Shown in pieces: positions 40,884-49,174 of a stretch of 64,000 nucleotides of DNA. The notes beneath the pieces were generated by a model. The model was not told the DNA's origin. It made no database searches and was given only the letters and a program-made list of their open reading frames with translations. Both the position numbers and the translations under genes were made by a program. Where the stretch lies: positions 3,472,001 to 3,536,000 of the forward strand of contig NZ_JADOUF010000001.1 in NCBI RefSeq assembly GCF_015751905.1, in the 5' to 3' direction. Source of the stretch: Longispora fulva (lineage in GTDB: Bacteria > Actinomycetota > Actinomycetes > Mycobacteriales > Micromonosporaceae). Positions within the stretch are counted from its first letter, which is position 1. Every line of letters begins with the position of its first letter.

Positions 40884-40912
40884 GTTCACCGCGCGGAACA
40901 CCGGTGGTCACC
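40884..40912 (+). promoter_or_regulatory. Candidate PHO box upstream of phoD
   Basis: Three GTTCACC-like units, GTTCACC at 40884, GAACACC at 40896 and GGTCACC at 40906, recur at 10-12-base spacing, like the 11-base direct repeats bound by PhoP in Streptomyces. A fourth, GTTCATC, lies at 40809. TTGACA at 40871-40876 could be a -35 box. Confidence 0.5.
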
Positions 40913-40964
40913 CGCGCCGGCGAGAGTGAGGGAAATCCACGTTTCCCGGTCAGGAGCCCTCACG

Positions 40965-42539
40965 ATGGTGGACAGACGACAGGTACTCGCCGGCGGTGTC
41001 GCCCTGGGCGCGGCGACCACGCTCGGCCTCGCGACGCCGGCCCTCGCCGCGGACACGGTGCACCCGTTCGGGCTCGGCGTCGCCAGTGGCGACCCGCTGC
41101 CCGACGGGGTCGTGCTGTGGACCCGCCTGGTCGCCGACGCCGGCCAGCTTCCCGCCCGGCCGGTCGAGGTCGGCTGGCAGATCGCCGAGGACGAGCGGTT
41201 CCGGCGCGTCGTGCAGTCCGGGACGGCCACCGCCCGACCCGAGCTGGCGCACTCCGTGCACGTGGAGGCCTGCGGGCTGCGCCCCGGTCGGGAGTACTTC
41301 TACCGGTTCCGCGCCCACGGCCAGCTCAGCCCGGTCGGGCGGACCCGCACCGCCCCCGCCCCGCACGCCGACCCGCGCAGCCTGCGCCTGGGCGTCGTCA
41401 ACTGCCAGGACTTCCAGAACGGGTACTGGCCGGCGTACGACGGGCTCGCCACCGAGGACCTCGACGTGGTGTTCCACCTGGGCGACTACATCTACGAGTA
41501 CGACGCGCACAGCCGGTTCGCCGACCGCAACCACTCCCCCGTGGCCACGCCGGGGCTCGACCAGCTGCGCACCCTGGAGGACTACCGGGGGCGGCACGCG
41601 CAGTACAAGGGCGATCCGGCGTTGCGGGCCGCGCACGCGGCGTTCGCCTGGGTGCCGACGTGGGACGACCACGAGACCGAGAACAATTACGCCGGTACCA
41701 CCGACGAGATCGACGACACGGGCGCGCGCCGGCAGTCCCCCGAGGAGTTCGCCCGGCAGCGCGCGGCGGCCTACCAGGCCTACTACGAGCACATGCCGAT
41801 CCGCGCGCGGCTGCGCCCGGGCAGCTCCGAGCTGAAGATCTACCGGCGGTTCGACTTCGGCCGGCTGGCCAGGTTCCACGTGCTCGACACCCGGCAGTAC
41901 CGCACCGACCAGCCCGGCGGCGTCCCCGGTGACTTCGGGCCGGAGCAGATCGGCCGGGCCAACACCGCCGGCTCGCTCACCGGCGACGAGCAGGAACTGT
42001 GGCTGACCCAGGGCCTGCGGTCGTCGTCCGCGCGGTGGAACGTCATCGCCCAGCAGGTCATGATGAGCCGGACCCGGTTCCCGAACCCGACCGGCGTGCC
42101 GCCGACGATCGTGAACCTCGACCAGTGGGACGGGTACGCCCCGCAGCGCGACCGGCTGCTGAGGTTCCTCGCCGACGCGCGGATCGCCAACCCGGTGGTC
42201 CTCGCCGGGGACATCCACTCGACGTGGTTCAGCGACCTGTTGGCCGACTTCGACGACCCCGCCTCGCCGACCGTGGCGGTGGAGTTCGTGGCCACGTCGG
42301 TCAGCTCGGACTTCCCTGTCGCGTTCGACGGCCCGATCAAGGCGATCAACCCGCTGGTCAACCCGCACGTCCGGTACTTCGACGGGCTCGCGCGCGGGTA
42401 CCTGCGGTGCGAGCTGGACCGGGACTCGTGGCGTACCGATGTCCGGGTGGTGGAGTCGATCGAGACCCGGCGGTCGCCGGTGCGCACCAGCGCGTCGTTC
42501 GCGGTCGAGGCCGGCCGGCCGGGGCTGCACCCGGCGTAA
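40965..42539 (+). CDS. phoD: Secreted PhoD-type alkaline phosphatase/phosphodiesterase
   Basis: A 524-residue PhoD-family metallo-phosphoesterase that releases phosphate from organic esters outside the cell. It starts with a Tat signal (DRRQVLAGGVALGAATTLG; cleavage near ALA-A). A PhoD N-terminal beta domain (about 35-130) and the catalytic domain follow. Metal-binding motifs include NCQDF, HLGDYIYEY, WDDHETENNYAG and AGDIHSTWF. The ATG at 40965 follows CAGGAG at eight bases. A likely PHO box upstream fits phosphate-starvation control. Confidence 0.92.
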   Translation: MVDRRQVLAGGVALGAATTLGLATPALAADTVHPFGLGVASGDPLPDGVVLWTRLVADAGQLPARPVEVGWQIAEDERFRRVVQSGTATARPELAHSVHVEACGLRPGREYFYRFRAHGQLSPVGRTRTAPAPHADPRSLRLGVVNCQDFQNGYWPAYDGLATEDLDVVFHLGDYIYEYDAHSRFADRNHSPVATPGLDQLRTLEDYRGRHAQYKGDPALRAAHAAFAWVPTWDDHETENNYAGTTDEIDDTGARRQSPEEFARQRAAAYQAYYEHMPIRARLRPGSSELKIYRRFDFGRLARFHVLDTRQYRTDQPGGVPGDFGPEQIGRANTAGSLTGDEQELWLTQGLRSSSARWNVIAQQVMMSRTRFPNPTGVPPTIVNLDQWDGYAPQRDRLLRFLADARIANPVVLAGDIHSTWFSDLLADFDDPASPTVAVEFVATSVSSDFPVAFDGPIKAINPLVNPHVRYFDGLARGYLRCELDRDSWRTDVRVVESIETRRSPVRTSASFAVEAGRPGLHPA

Positions 42540-42621
42540 CGGGGCCCGCCGTCAGGCCCGGGCCGGGGCGTCGGGAAAAGGGCGGGCGGGCCGGGTGCCC
42601 GTTCGGGGAGAATCACGGCCC

Positions 42622-43620
42622 ATGAGGGACAGACCCGACGGCGTCACCGAGTCCGCCCTGTTCGAGGCCCTGGCCGCCGGCTGGGGCCTCACTGTCCGGT
42701 CCGCGCGGTACGTGCCGCTCGGCGCCGGCAGCTACCACTGGGCGGTCACCACCGACGACGGCACCCGGTTCGTGACGGTCGACCACCTCGGCGGCGCGGA
42801 CCGGGAGGCCACGTTCGCCCGGCTGGAGCACGCCTTCGACACCGCGGTGGCCCTGCGCCGCGACGCCGGACTCGGATTCGTCGTCGCCCCGGTCCCGACC
42901 AGGACCGGGGCGACCGTGTGCCGCCTGGATCCGCGGTACTCGGTGGCGGTGTTCCCGATGCTCGACGGCCGGTCCGGCCGGTTCGGCCCGCACCCGCCGG
43001 CCGACCGCGCCGAGGTCGTGGCGCTCCTCGCCGCGCTGCACCTGGCCACGCCGGTGGTCGCCGCGCACGCTCCCCCGGTCGACCTGGCCCTGCCCGGTCG
43101 CGCCGGCCTGCACGACGCGCTGCGGCACCTCGACGGGGAATGGGCGGGCGGCCCGTACGCCGAGCCGGCCCGCCGGCTGCTGGCCGACCGGGCCGGGCAC
43201 GTCGTGGCCCTGCTGACCGAGTTCGACCGGCTCGTCGCGCACGTGCGCGGCACGACGACCGACTGGGTGGTGACCCACGGCGAACCGCACCCGGGCAACC
43301 TGATCCGGGACGCGGCCGGCCCGCACCTCGTCGACTGGGACACCGTGCGCCTGGCCCCGCCAGAGCGCGACCTGTGGATGCTCGCCGCCGGGCCCGGCTC
43401 CAGCGACTCCGGGGACTCCGGCGCCTCCGAGGCGGTGTTCGACGACTACGCCCGGACCACCGGCCGCGCCGTGGACCCGGCGGCGTTGGCCCTCTACCGA
43501 CGATGGTGGAACCTCGCCGACATCGCGAACTACGTCGCGGAACTGCGCGGGCCACACCGGATCACGGCCGACTCCTCGGCGTCGTGGGAGTACCTGCAGG
43601 CGGGTCTGGTCAGCCCTTGA
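42622..43620 (+). CDS. APH-family phosphotransferase
   Basis: A 332-residue aminoglycoside-phosphotransferase-fold kinase. The catalytic loop HGEPHPGNL and the metal-binding DWDTV are intact, and an ATP-binding N-lobe precedes them. Relatives include spectinomycin and macrolide kinases and several small-metabolite kinases; in most soil actinobacteria the substrate is not an antibiotic. GGGGAG lies upstream of the ATG. It converges on the ABC permease gene with an 11-base overlap of the 3' ends. Confidence 0.85.
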   Translation: MRDRPDGVTESALFEALAAGWGLTVRSARYVPLGAGSYHWAVTTDDGTRFVTVDHLGGADREATFARLEHAFDTAVALRRDAGLGFVVAPVPTRTGATVCRLDPRYSVAVFPMLDGRSGRFGPHPPADRAEVVALLAALHLATPVVAAHAPPVDLALPGRAGLHDALRHLDGEWAGGPYAEPARRLLADRAGHVVALLTEFDRLVAHVRGTTTDWVVTHGEPHPGNLIRDAAGPHLVDWDTVRLAPPERDLWMLAAGPGSSDSGDSGASEAVFDDYARTTGRAVDPAALALYRRWWNLADIANYVAELRGPHRITADSSASWEYLQAGLVSP

Positions 43621-44461
43621 CCGCCCCCTCCTCCACTCCTCTGAAGAAGAACCGTTGCAGCACCGCGAAGATCACGACGATCGGCAGGAACGCGATCATC
43701 GTGCCGGCCGCGATCAGCCGCGGGTTGGAACTGAAGGTCCCGTTGAGGTACTGCAGCCCGACGGTCAGGGTGTACTTGTCGGGATCGGTGAGCACGATCA
43801 GCGGCCAGAGGAAGTCGTCCCACGCGCCGATGAAGGCGAAGATGACCACGACGCTGAGCATCCCGCGCACATTGGGCAGCGCGATGTGGACCAGGCGCTG
43901 CCAGGCGTTGGCCCCGTCGATCCGGGCCGCGGCGTCAAGGTCCGGCGGGACGGCCCGGAACGCCGTGCGCATCAGCAGGACGTTGAGCATGCCGATCGCC
44001 CCCGGCAGGGCCACGCCGACGAGGGTGTCGGCGAACCCCAGACCGCGCACCGTGACGTACTGCGAGACGATGGTGACCTCGCCGGGCAGGACGAGGGTGG
44101 CGAGGAAGAGCCCGAGGAGCACCCGTGCGCCGCGGAACCGGAGGTTGGCCAGCGCGTACCCGGCCAGGGTGGCGCCGATCGCGTTGCCGGCCACCACGAT
44201 GGCCGCGACGATCAGAGAGTTGATCGCGTAAGACCACACCGGGATGGTGTCGGCGACCTGGCCGTAGTTGTCCAACGTGGGTCGCTGCGGCAACAGGCTC
44301 GGCGTTCGGGTGTAGATGTCCTCGGTGAGGCTCTTCAGCGAGGTGGACAGCTGCCACAGGAACGGCCCGATCGTGCACACGAGCACGACGAGCAGCAACG
44401 CGTACCGGAGCACCTTCTCCCCGCGGGAGACCGAGTGCAGGCCGAGTGCCGGTCGGGTCAT
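43610..44461 (-). CDS. Carbohydrate ABC transporter permease (MalG-type)
   Basis: A 283-residue inner permease with six helices and the EAA loop DLDAAARIDGANAWQRLVHIALPN in the fourth cytoplasmic loop. It pairs with the permease immediately upstream (stop and start one base apart) and the lipoprotein two genes upstream. No ATPase gene is present; actinobacterial sugar importers usually share one MsiK-type ATPase encoded elsewhere. The likely cargo is an N-glycan-derived oligosaccharide, judged from the neighbouring glycosidases. Confidence 0.9.
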   Translation of the reverse strand: MTRPALGLHSVSRGEKVLRYALLLVVLVCTIGPFLWQLSTSLKSLTEDIYTRTPSLLPQRPTLDNYGQVADTIPVWSYAINSLIVAAIVVAGNAIGATLAGYALANLRFRGARVLLGLFLATLVLPGEVTIVSQYVTVRGLGFADTLVGVALPGAIGMLNVLLMRTAFRAVPPDLDAAARIDGANAWQRLVHIALPNVRGMLSVVVIFAFIGAWDDFLWPLIVLTDPDKYTLTVGLQYLNGTFSSNPRLIAAGTMIAFLPIVVIFAVLQRFFFRGVEEGAVKG

Positions 44462-44462
44462 G

Positions 44463-45335
44463 TCAGGCCGCCTTCCGGTTCAGGCGCAGCAGGAACAGCA
44501 TGGGGCCCAGGGTGATCACGAACAGGATCAGGCTGAGCGCGGAGGCGTAGCCGAGATGGCCGGTGAAGCCCCGGCTGTACATCTGGATCAGCATCACCAC
44601 CGACATGTCCCGCCCGCCCGGACCGCCGGTGCCGTTGGACAGGATGAACAGCTCGGAGAAGATCCGCAGGGCAGACACGGAGATCAGCACCGAGACCAGC
44701 AACATGGTAGAGCGCACCCCGGGGATGGTGACGTGCCAGAACCTACGGACCGGGCCGGCGCCGTCGACGGCGGCGGCCTCGTGCAGCTCGCGGCCGACGT
44801 TGCCCAGGGCGGACAGGTAGATGACCATGTAGTAGCCCAGGCCCTTCCAGACCGTCAGGCTGATCGCGCTGAACAGCAGCAGCCACCGGTCGGACAGGAA
44901 CGCCCATGGTTCCGTGATCGCACCCAGTTGCTGGGCCATGCCGTTGATCAGGCCGCGGCCGTCGAGGAGCCAGCCCCACACCAGAGCCACGACGACGGCG
45001 GAGGCGATGACGGGCGTGTAGAAGGCCGTGCGGAAGAAGGTGATGCCGGGCAGCTTCTTCTCCGCCAGTACCGCCATCAGGAGCGGCAGCAACGTCAGCA
45101 GCGGCAGGCACACCAGCATGTAGATGACGCTGTTGACCAGGGCGTCGACGAGTTGGCTGTCGTCGAGCGCGCGGCTGTAGTTGTCCAGGCCGGTGAACTC
45201 GCCGCCGCCGAGCGGCTTGGCGTTGGTGAACGACAGCACGACGGTGTTGACCGACGGCCAGATGTTGAAGACGAACAGCCACACCACCGCCGGGCCGAGC
45301 AGCAGCCACGGGGTGAACCATCGTCGGTGTGTCAC
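44463..45335 (-). CDS. Carbohydrate ABC transporter permease (MalF-type)
   Basis: A 290-residue permease with six helices. It has the EAA loop (ELHEAAAVDGAGPVRRFWHVTIPG) that docks to the ATPase, and the N-terminal WLLLGPAVVWLFVFNIWPSV typical of the UgpA/MalF type. GTG at 45335 is chosen as start, because GGG lies eight bases upstream and the reading begins right before the first helix; the much longer open frame upstream runs antisense-like through the binding-protein gene. It follows the binding-protein gene by 77 bases and precedes the second permease. Confidence 0.9.
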   Translation of the reverse strand: MTHRRWFTPWLLLGPAVVWLFVFNIWPSVNTVVLSFTNAKPLGGGEFTGLDNYSRALDDSQLVDALVNSVIYMLVCLPLLTLLPLLMAVLAEKKLPGITFFRTAFYTPVIASAVVVALVWGWLLDGRGLINGMAQQLGAITEPWAFLSDRWLLLFSAISLTVWKGLGYYMVIYLSALGNVGRELHEAAAVDGAGPVRRFWHVTIPGVRSTMLLVSVLISVSALRIFSELFILSNGTGGPGGRDMSVVMLIQMYSRGFTGHLGYASALSLILFVITLGPMLFLLRLNRKAA

Positions 45336-45412
45336 AGGTATCGCCCTTTCCCCAGGGTGGGGCCGTGGCACACGACCCCACCCGACGTGCTCGTGCCTCG
45401 CGGAGCCTGACG

Positions 45413-46687
45413 TCATCCCTTGAGGAGCTGGTCGCACTTCGCGACGGCGTCGTCGAGAGCCTGCTTCGAGGTGGCGGCACCGCTGATCGCGAGGCCGAAC
45501 TGCTGGTCGACGATGGTGCTCATCGCGCCGCTGACCTCGACCGGGGAGAGCTGCTGGGCCTGTGCGAGGGAGGTGAACGCCAGGACCTTCGCGTCCCCGG
45601 ACGGGGTGCCGTCGCTCTTGGAGAAGAACGGGTCGTTGGCCGAGGCCTTGGTGCTGGGGAAGATGTTCACCAGGTGCGCGAAGGCCGCCTGGTTCTCGGC
45701 GTTGGTCACCCAGCGGGCCAGGGCGATCGCCGTCGACAGGTTCTTGCTCTTCTTGGACACCGACAGGCCCTGCACGTACAGGGGCGGGGTGCCCATCGCC
45801 TTGGAGGGCACCACCTTGGGGGCCAGCGTCGGGTTGTCCGTGGCCAGGCTGGTGATGTAGTTGCCGCCGCCGGTGGTCCACGCCGCGACGCCGGTGCTGA
45901 AGAGCTTCGAGTTTCCCTGGTACTTGTCGCTGAGCACGTCCTGCGGCAGCAGCTTCTCCTTGTACGCGTCGCGGTACTTGTCGAGTAGCGCCGCCGCCTC
46001 GGGGGTGTTGAACGTGAAGCTCTTGCCGTCGGCGGCCATGAGCTTGACCCCGGCGTTGGCCAGGTCGCCCAGCCCCGGCTTGCGGCTCATCAGGTAGACC
46101 TTGCCGCCGGACCTCTCCTTCATCACCGTCGCCTGGGCGATCAGCTCGTCGAGGGTGGTGGGCGGCTTGGCGGCGTCCAGGCCGTTCTGGGCGAGGAGTT
46201 CCTTGTTCCAGTAGTTGACGTCGGTGTTGAGGTACCACGGGTACCCGTAGACGCCCTCGACGCCGGCGTACCTGTAGGCGGCGATCCCGCCCTCGACGTA
46301 GTCGGCGGCGAGCTTCGGGTCCGCCTTGCCGACGTCGAGCAGCATGCCCTGCTTGGCCAGGGGCAGCGCGAAGTCGGGCGGGAGGTTGGTGACGTCGGGC
46401 AGCGACCCGGCCGACGCCTGGCTGAGCACCTTGTCGGAGTAGCCGTCGCCGGGCTGGTCGAGCCACTCGACCTGGGTGCCCGGGTACTTCTTCTGGAACG
46501 CGTCGATGACGCCCTGCACGTAGGTGGTGAACTTCGGCTTCAGCGCCCAGGTCTGCAGGCTGACCTTGCCCTTGATCTCGCCCGAGGTGTCCGTCTTGCC
46601 GTCGCCGGAGTCGCTGCCGCCGAGGCCGCATCCCGCGAGTGCCGCCATTGTCGCCGCCGCGACGAAACCTACAAGAACTCGTCTCAT
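45413..46687 (-). CDS. Sugar ABC transporter substrate-binding lipoprotein
   Basis: A 424-residue family-1 solute-binding lipoprotein. The lipobox LAGC lies at residues 17-20 after a short signal peptide, so it is anchored by a lipid. The rest is a two-lobed fold with KVSLQTWALKPKF, LPDVTNLPPDF and VEGVYGYPWYLNTDVNYWNK motifs. CAGGAG six bases upstream supports the start. It is first gene of the three-gene importer operon. Its promoter carries a LacI-type operator. Confidence 0.93.
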   Translation of the reverse strand: MRRVLVGFVAAATMAALAGCGLGGSDSGDGKTDTSGEIKGKVSLQTWALKPKFTTYVQGVIDAFQKKYPGTQVEWLDQPGDGYSDKVLSQASAGSLPDVTNLPPDFALPLAKQGMLLDVGKADPKLAADYVEGGIAAYRYAGVEGVYGYPWYLNTDVNYWNKELLAQNGLDAAKPPTTLDELIAQATVMKERSGGKVYLMSRKPGLGDLANAGVKLMAADGKSFTFNTPEAAALLDKYRDAYKEKLLPQDVLSDKYQGNSKLFSTGVAAWTTGGGNYITSLATDNPTLAPKVVPSKAMGTPPLYVQGLSVSKKSKNLSTAIALARWVTNAENQAAFAHLVNIFPSTKASANDPFFSKSDGTPSGDAKVLAFTSLAQAQQLSPVEVSGAMSTIVDQQFGLAISGAATSKQALDDAVAKCDQLLKG

Positions 46688-46706
46688 CCAGGTCTCCTGA
46701 CAGTTA

Positions 46707-46758
46707 CTAAACCGCTCTAGTATCGCGGTACTATCCTCCCGCTACACTGAGGTGTCAA
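46707..46758 (-). promoter_or_regulatory. Importer promoter with LacI-type operator 1
   Basis: On the minus strand TTGACA (46753-46758) and TAGTAC (46729-46734) are 18 bases apart. ACTAAACCGCTCTAGT at 46707-46722 covers the expected transcription start, and AGTATCGCGGTACT (46720-46733), a near-palindrome, overlaps the -10 box. The site differs by one base from operator 2. Confidence 0.75.
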
Positions 46759-46794
46759 GGGGTGACGATCGATGCGTACGGAAGGGCTGGAGCC

Positions 46795-47859
46795 ATGGGA
46801 CGTCCCACGATCAGCGACATCGCCGCCAAGGCCGGGGTGTCCAAGGGTGCTGTCTCCTTCGCCCTCAACGGCCGGCCCGGCGTCAGCGACGCGACCCGCG
46901 CGCGGATCCTGCAGGCCGCGGCCGAGATGAACTGGCGGCCGCACAGCGCGGCCCGGGCCCTGGGCGGCGCGCGCGCGGACGCCGCCGGCCTGGTGATCGC
47001 CCGGCCGGCCCGCACACTGGGCCTCGAGCCGTTCTTCGGCCACCTGCTCTCCGGTCTGCAGGCCGGCCTGTCGGCGCGTTCCGTGGCGCTGCACCTGATG
47101 GTCGTCGAGGACACCGCGGCCGAGATCGAGATCTACCGGCGCTGGGCCACCGAGCAGAAGGTGGACGGCTTCGTGCTGGTGGACCTGAAGACGCGCGACC
47201 CGCGGATCGCCGTGCTCGAGGAGCTGGGGATGCCGTCGTTGGTGCTCGGCGGCCCCGGCGGGCACGGGACCCTGTCGAGCGTGTGGGCCGACGACAGCGC
47301 GGCGATGGGGACCATCCTCGAACACCTCGCCGGGCTCGGCCACGGGCGGATCGCCCACGTGGCCGGCCTGCCGGCGTTCCACCACACCCAGCGGCGGATC
47401 CGGGCGGTGAGGAACTCGATCAAGCGACTCGGCTTCGAGACCGCGGAGTCGCTGCCGACCGACTTCAGCGACACGGAGGGGGCCGCGATCACCCGCAAGC
47501 TGCTGGAGCGGCCGATCCGCCCGACGGCGATCGTCTACGACAGCGACGTGATGGCCGTGGCCGGGCTCGCCGTGGCCGCCGAGATGGGGGTCGCCGTGCC
47601 GGCCGAGCTGTCGATCGTCTCGTTCGACGACTCGCTGCTGACCCGGATCGTGCACCCGACGCTGACCTCGCTGTCGCGGGACACGTTCGCCCTCGGGATG
47701 CGCGTCGCGGAGGAGTTGCTGGCCACGATCGCCGAGCCGGCGACCCGCCGGGACACCCAGATGCCGACCCCCCACCTGGAGATCCGGCAGAGTTCGGCCG
47801 CGCCGCCGGGGTCCCTGGGCACAGCGCGGCCTCTTGGCAAAGGCACTAAAGCGGTTTAG
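46795..47859 (+). CDS. LacI-family regulator of the glycan locus
   Basis: A 354-residue LacI repressor. The helix-turn-helix and hinge (1-60: PTISDIAAKAGVSKGAVSFALNG...RILQAAAEMNWRPHSAARAL) are followed by a sugar-binding domain to about 335. The last signature, LSIVSFDDSLLTRIVHPTLTSL, is typical. GGAG and AAGGG upstream favour the ATG at 46795. It is divergent from the importer and directly upstream of the glycosidase operon. The three matching operators in the locus are best explained as its sites. Operator 2 overlaps its own stop codon. Confidence 0.9.
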   Translation: MGRPTISDIAAKAGVSKGAVSFALNGRPGVSDATRARILQAAAEMNWRPHSAARALGGARADAAGLVIARPARTLGLEPFFGHLLSGLQAGLSARSVALHLMVVEDTAAEIEIYRRWATEQKVDGFVLVDLKTRDPRIAVLEELGMPSLVLGGPGGHGTLSSVWADDSAAMGTILEHLAGLGHGRIAHVAGLPAFHHTQRRIRAVRNSIKRLGFETAESLPTDFSDTEGAAITRKLLERPIRPTAIVYDSDVMAVAGLAVAAEMGVAVPAELSIVSFDDSLLTRIVHPTLTSLSRDTFALGMRVAEELLATIAEPATRRDTQMPTPHLEIRQSSAAPPGSLGTARPLGKGTKAV

Positions 47860-47862
47860 GCT
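47834..47862 (+). promoter_or_regulatory. Glycosidase promoter with LacI-type operator 2
   Basis: TTGGCA (47834-47839) and TAGGCT (47857-47862) are 17 bases apart. The operator CTAAAGCGGTTTAG (47846-47859) sits in the spacer and overlaps the -10 box. The end of the LacI gene lies inside it. Confidence 0.75.
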
Positions 47863-47919
47863 CCTGCGTCAAGACGTCGGGTTGTCCTGATCCGACAACA
47901 CGGCGTTTCCGGAGGAAAT

Positions 47920-49155
47920 GTGACATCGCACTTGAGCGGGCCCCCGTTGCGGTTCGGCGCGAACTACGTGCCGTCGGAGGGATGGTTCTACAGCTGGCTG
48001 GACTACTCGCCGGCGGCGGTGCGCCGCGACCTGGCGGACCTCGCCGGGATGGGCCTGGACCACGTGCGGATCTTCCCCGTCTGGCCGTGGATCCAGCCGA
48101 ACCGGGCCCTGATCCGCCAGCGCGCCATCGACGACGTGCTGGACATGATCGACGCCGCGGCGGAGTTCGGCCTCGGGGTGGCCGTCGACCTGTTGCAGGG
48201 CCACCTGTCGAGCTTCGACTTCCTGCCCTCGTGGGTGCTCACCTGGCACCAGCGCAGCGTGTTCACCGACGCTGAGACCCGCGCCGGCATCACCGCGTAC
48301 GCCGACCAGCTCACCCGGGCCGTCGCCAGCCGGCCCAACGTGTTCGCCGTGACCCTCGGCAACGAGGTCAACAACCTGTGGCCGGCCAACGCCGCGACCC
48401 CGGCGGCGACCACGGCCTGGGCCGCCGACCTGATCGAGGTCGTCCGGGCCGCCGCTCCCGACGTGCTGGCCCTGTACTCGCTCTACGACGACGCCTGGTA
48501 CGACCCGAAGCACCCGTTCGCCGTCGCCGACGCCGTCGACCTCGGCGACCTGAGCACCGCGCACTCGTGGGTGTTCAACGGGGTGTCCGCGATCGACGGC
48601 CCCCTCGGCCCGGCGACCGTCACCCACGCCGACTACCTCGTCGAGCTGACCGCCGCGACCGCGACCGACCCGGCGCGCCCCGTGTGGCTGCAGGAGGTGG
48701 GCGCGCCCGGCCCGGACATCAGCCCGGCCGACGCCCCGGATTTCGTCCGCCGGATGCTCGGCGCGGTCACCGGCAACCCGGCGCTGTGGGGCGTCACCTG
48801 GTGGTGCTCGCACGACGTCGACCGCGCGCTGGTCGACTTCCCCGACCGCGAGTACGACCTGGGCCTGTTCACCACCGACCACCGGATCAAGCCCCTCGCG
48901 GCCGAGCTGGCGGCGTTCATCCACGAGCTGGCCCCCGGCGCCCGGAACCTGGAGCGGCGGCCGGCGCTGGTGTGCGACGTGGACCTGCGCACCGAGCCGC
49001 ACCGCCGGGGCGAGGTCGCACCGGGCAGCGCGTTCCACGCCGAGTGGACCCGGCTGCGCCAGGCCGGACCGGTCGCCATCGTGTCCGCGCCCCGCGCCGC
49101 GGACCAGCCCTACCTCGCCGCTCGCGGGATCAGTTCCGTCGTCACCCCTTCCTGA
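47920..49155 (+). CDS. GH5-like glycosidase, probable beta-mannosidase
   Basis: A 411-residue cytoplasmic glycoside hydrolase of clan A, GH5-like. The acid/base is Glu149 in TLGNEVNN and the nucleophile Glu259 in WLQEVGAPG, 110 residues apart as usual for GH5. There is no signal peptide. In bifidobacteria, GH5_18 beta-mannosidases cleaving the Man-beta-1,4-GlcNAc core sit beside GH38 and GH85 genes, and I suggest the same role; subfamily assignment needs a search. GGAGGA before the GTG at 47920 fixes the start. The GH38 gene follows 19 bases later. Confidence 0.8.
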   Translation: MTSHLSGPPLRFGANYVPSEGWFYSWLDYSPAAVRRDLADLAGMGLDHVRIFPVWPWIQPNRALIRQRAIDDVLDMIDAAAEFGLGVAVDLLQGHLSSFDFLPSWVLTWHQRSVFTDAETRAGITAYADQLTRAVASRPNVFAVTLGNEVNNLWPANAATPAATTAWAADLIEVVRAAAPDVLALYSLYDDAWYDPKHPFAVADAVDLGDLSTAHSWVFNGVSAIDGPLGPATVTHADYLVELTAATATDPARPVWLQEVGAPGPDISPADAPDFVRRMLGAVTGNPALWGVTWWCSHDVDRALVDFPDREYDLGLFTTDHRIKPLAAELAAFIHELAPGARNLERRPALVCDVDLRTEPHRRGEVAPGSAFHAEWTRLRQAGPVAIVSAPRAADQPYLAARGISSVVTPS

Positions 49156-49174
49156 GCCTCAAGGAGCACCTGCC

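Noticed and set aside
42622-43620. APH-type kinase called as an antibiotic resistance gene
   Set aside because: The fold alone does not show antibiotic specificity; no supporting neighbours.
44463-46631. Apparent 722-residue fusion ending in the MalF-type permease
   Set aside because: The upstream part is an out-of-frame shadow of the binding-protein gene; the permease has its own start at 45335.
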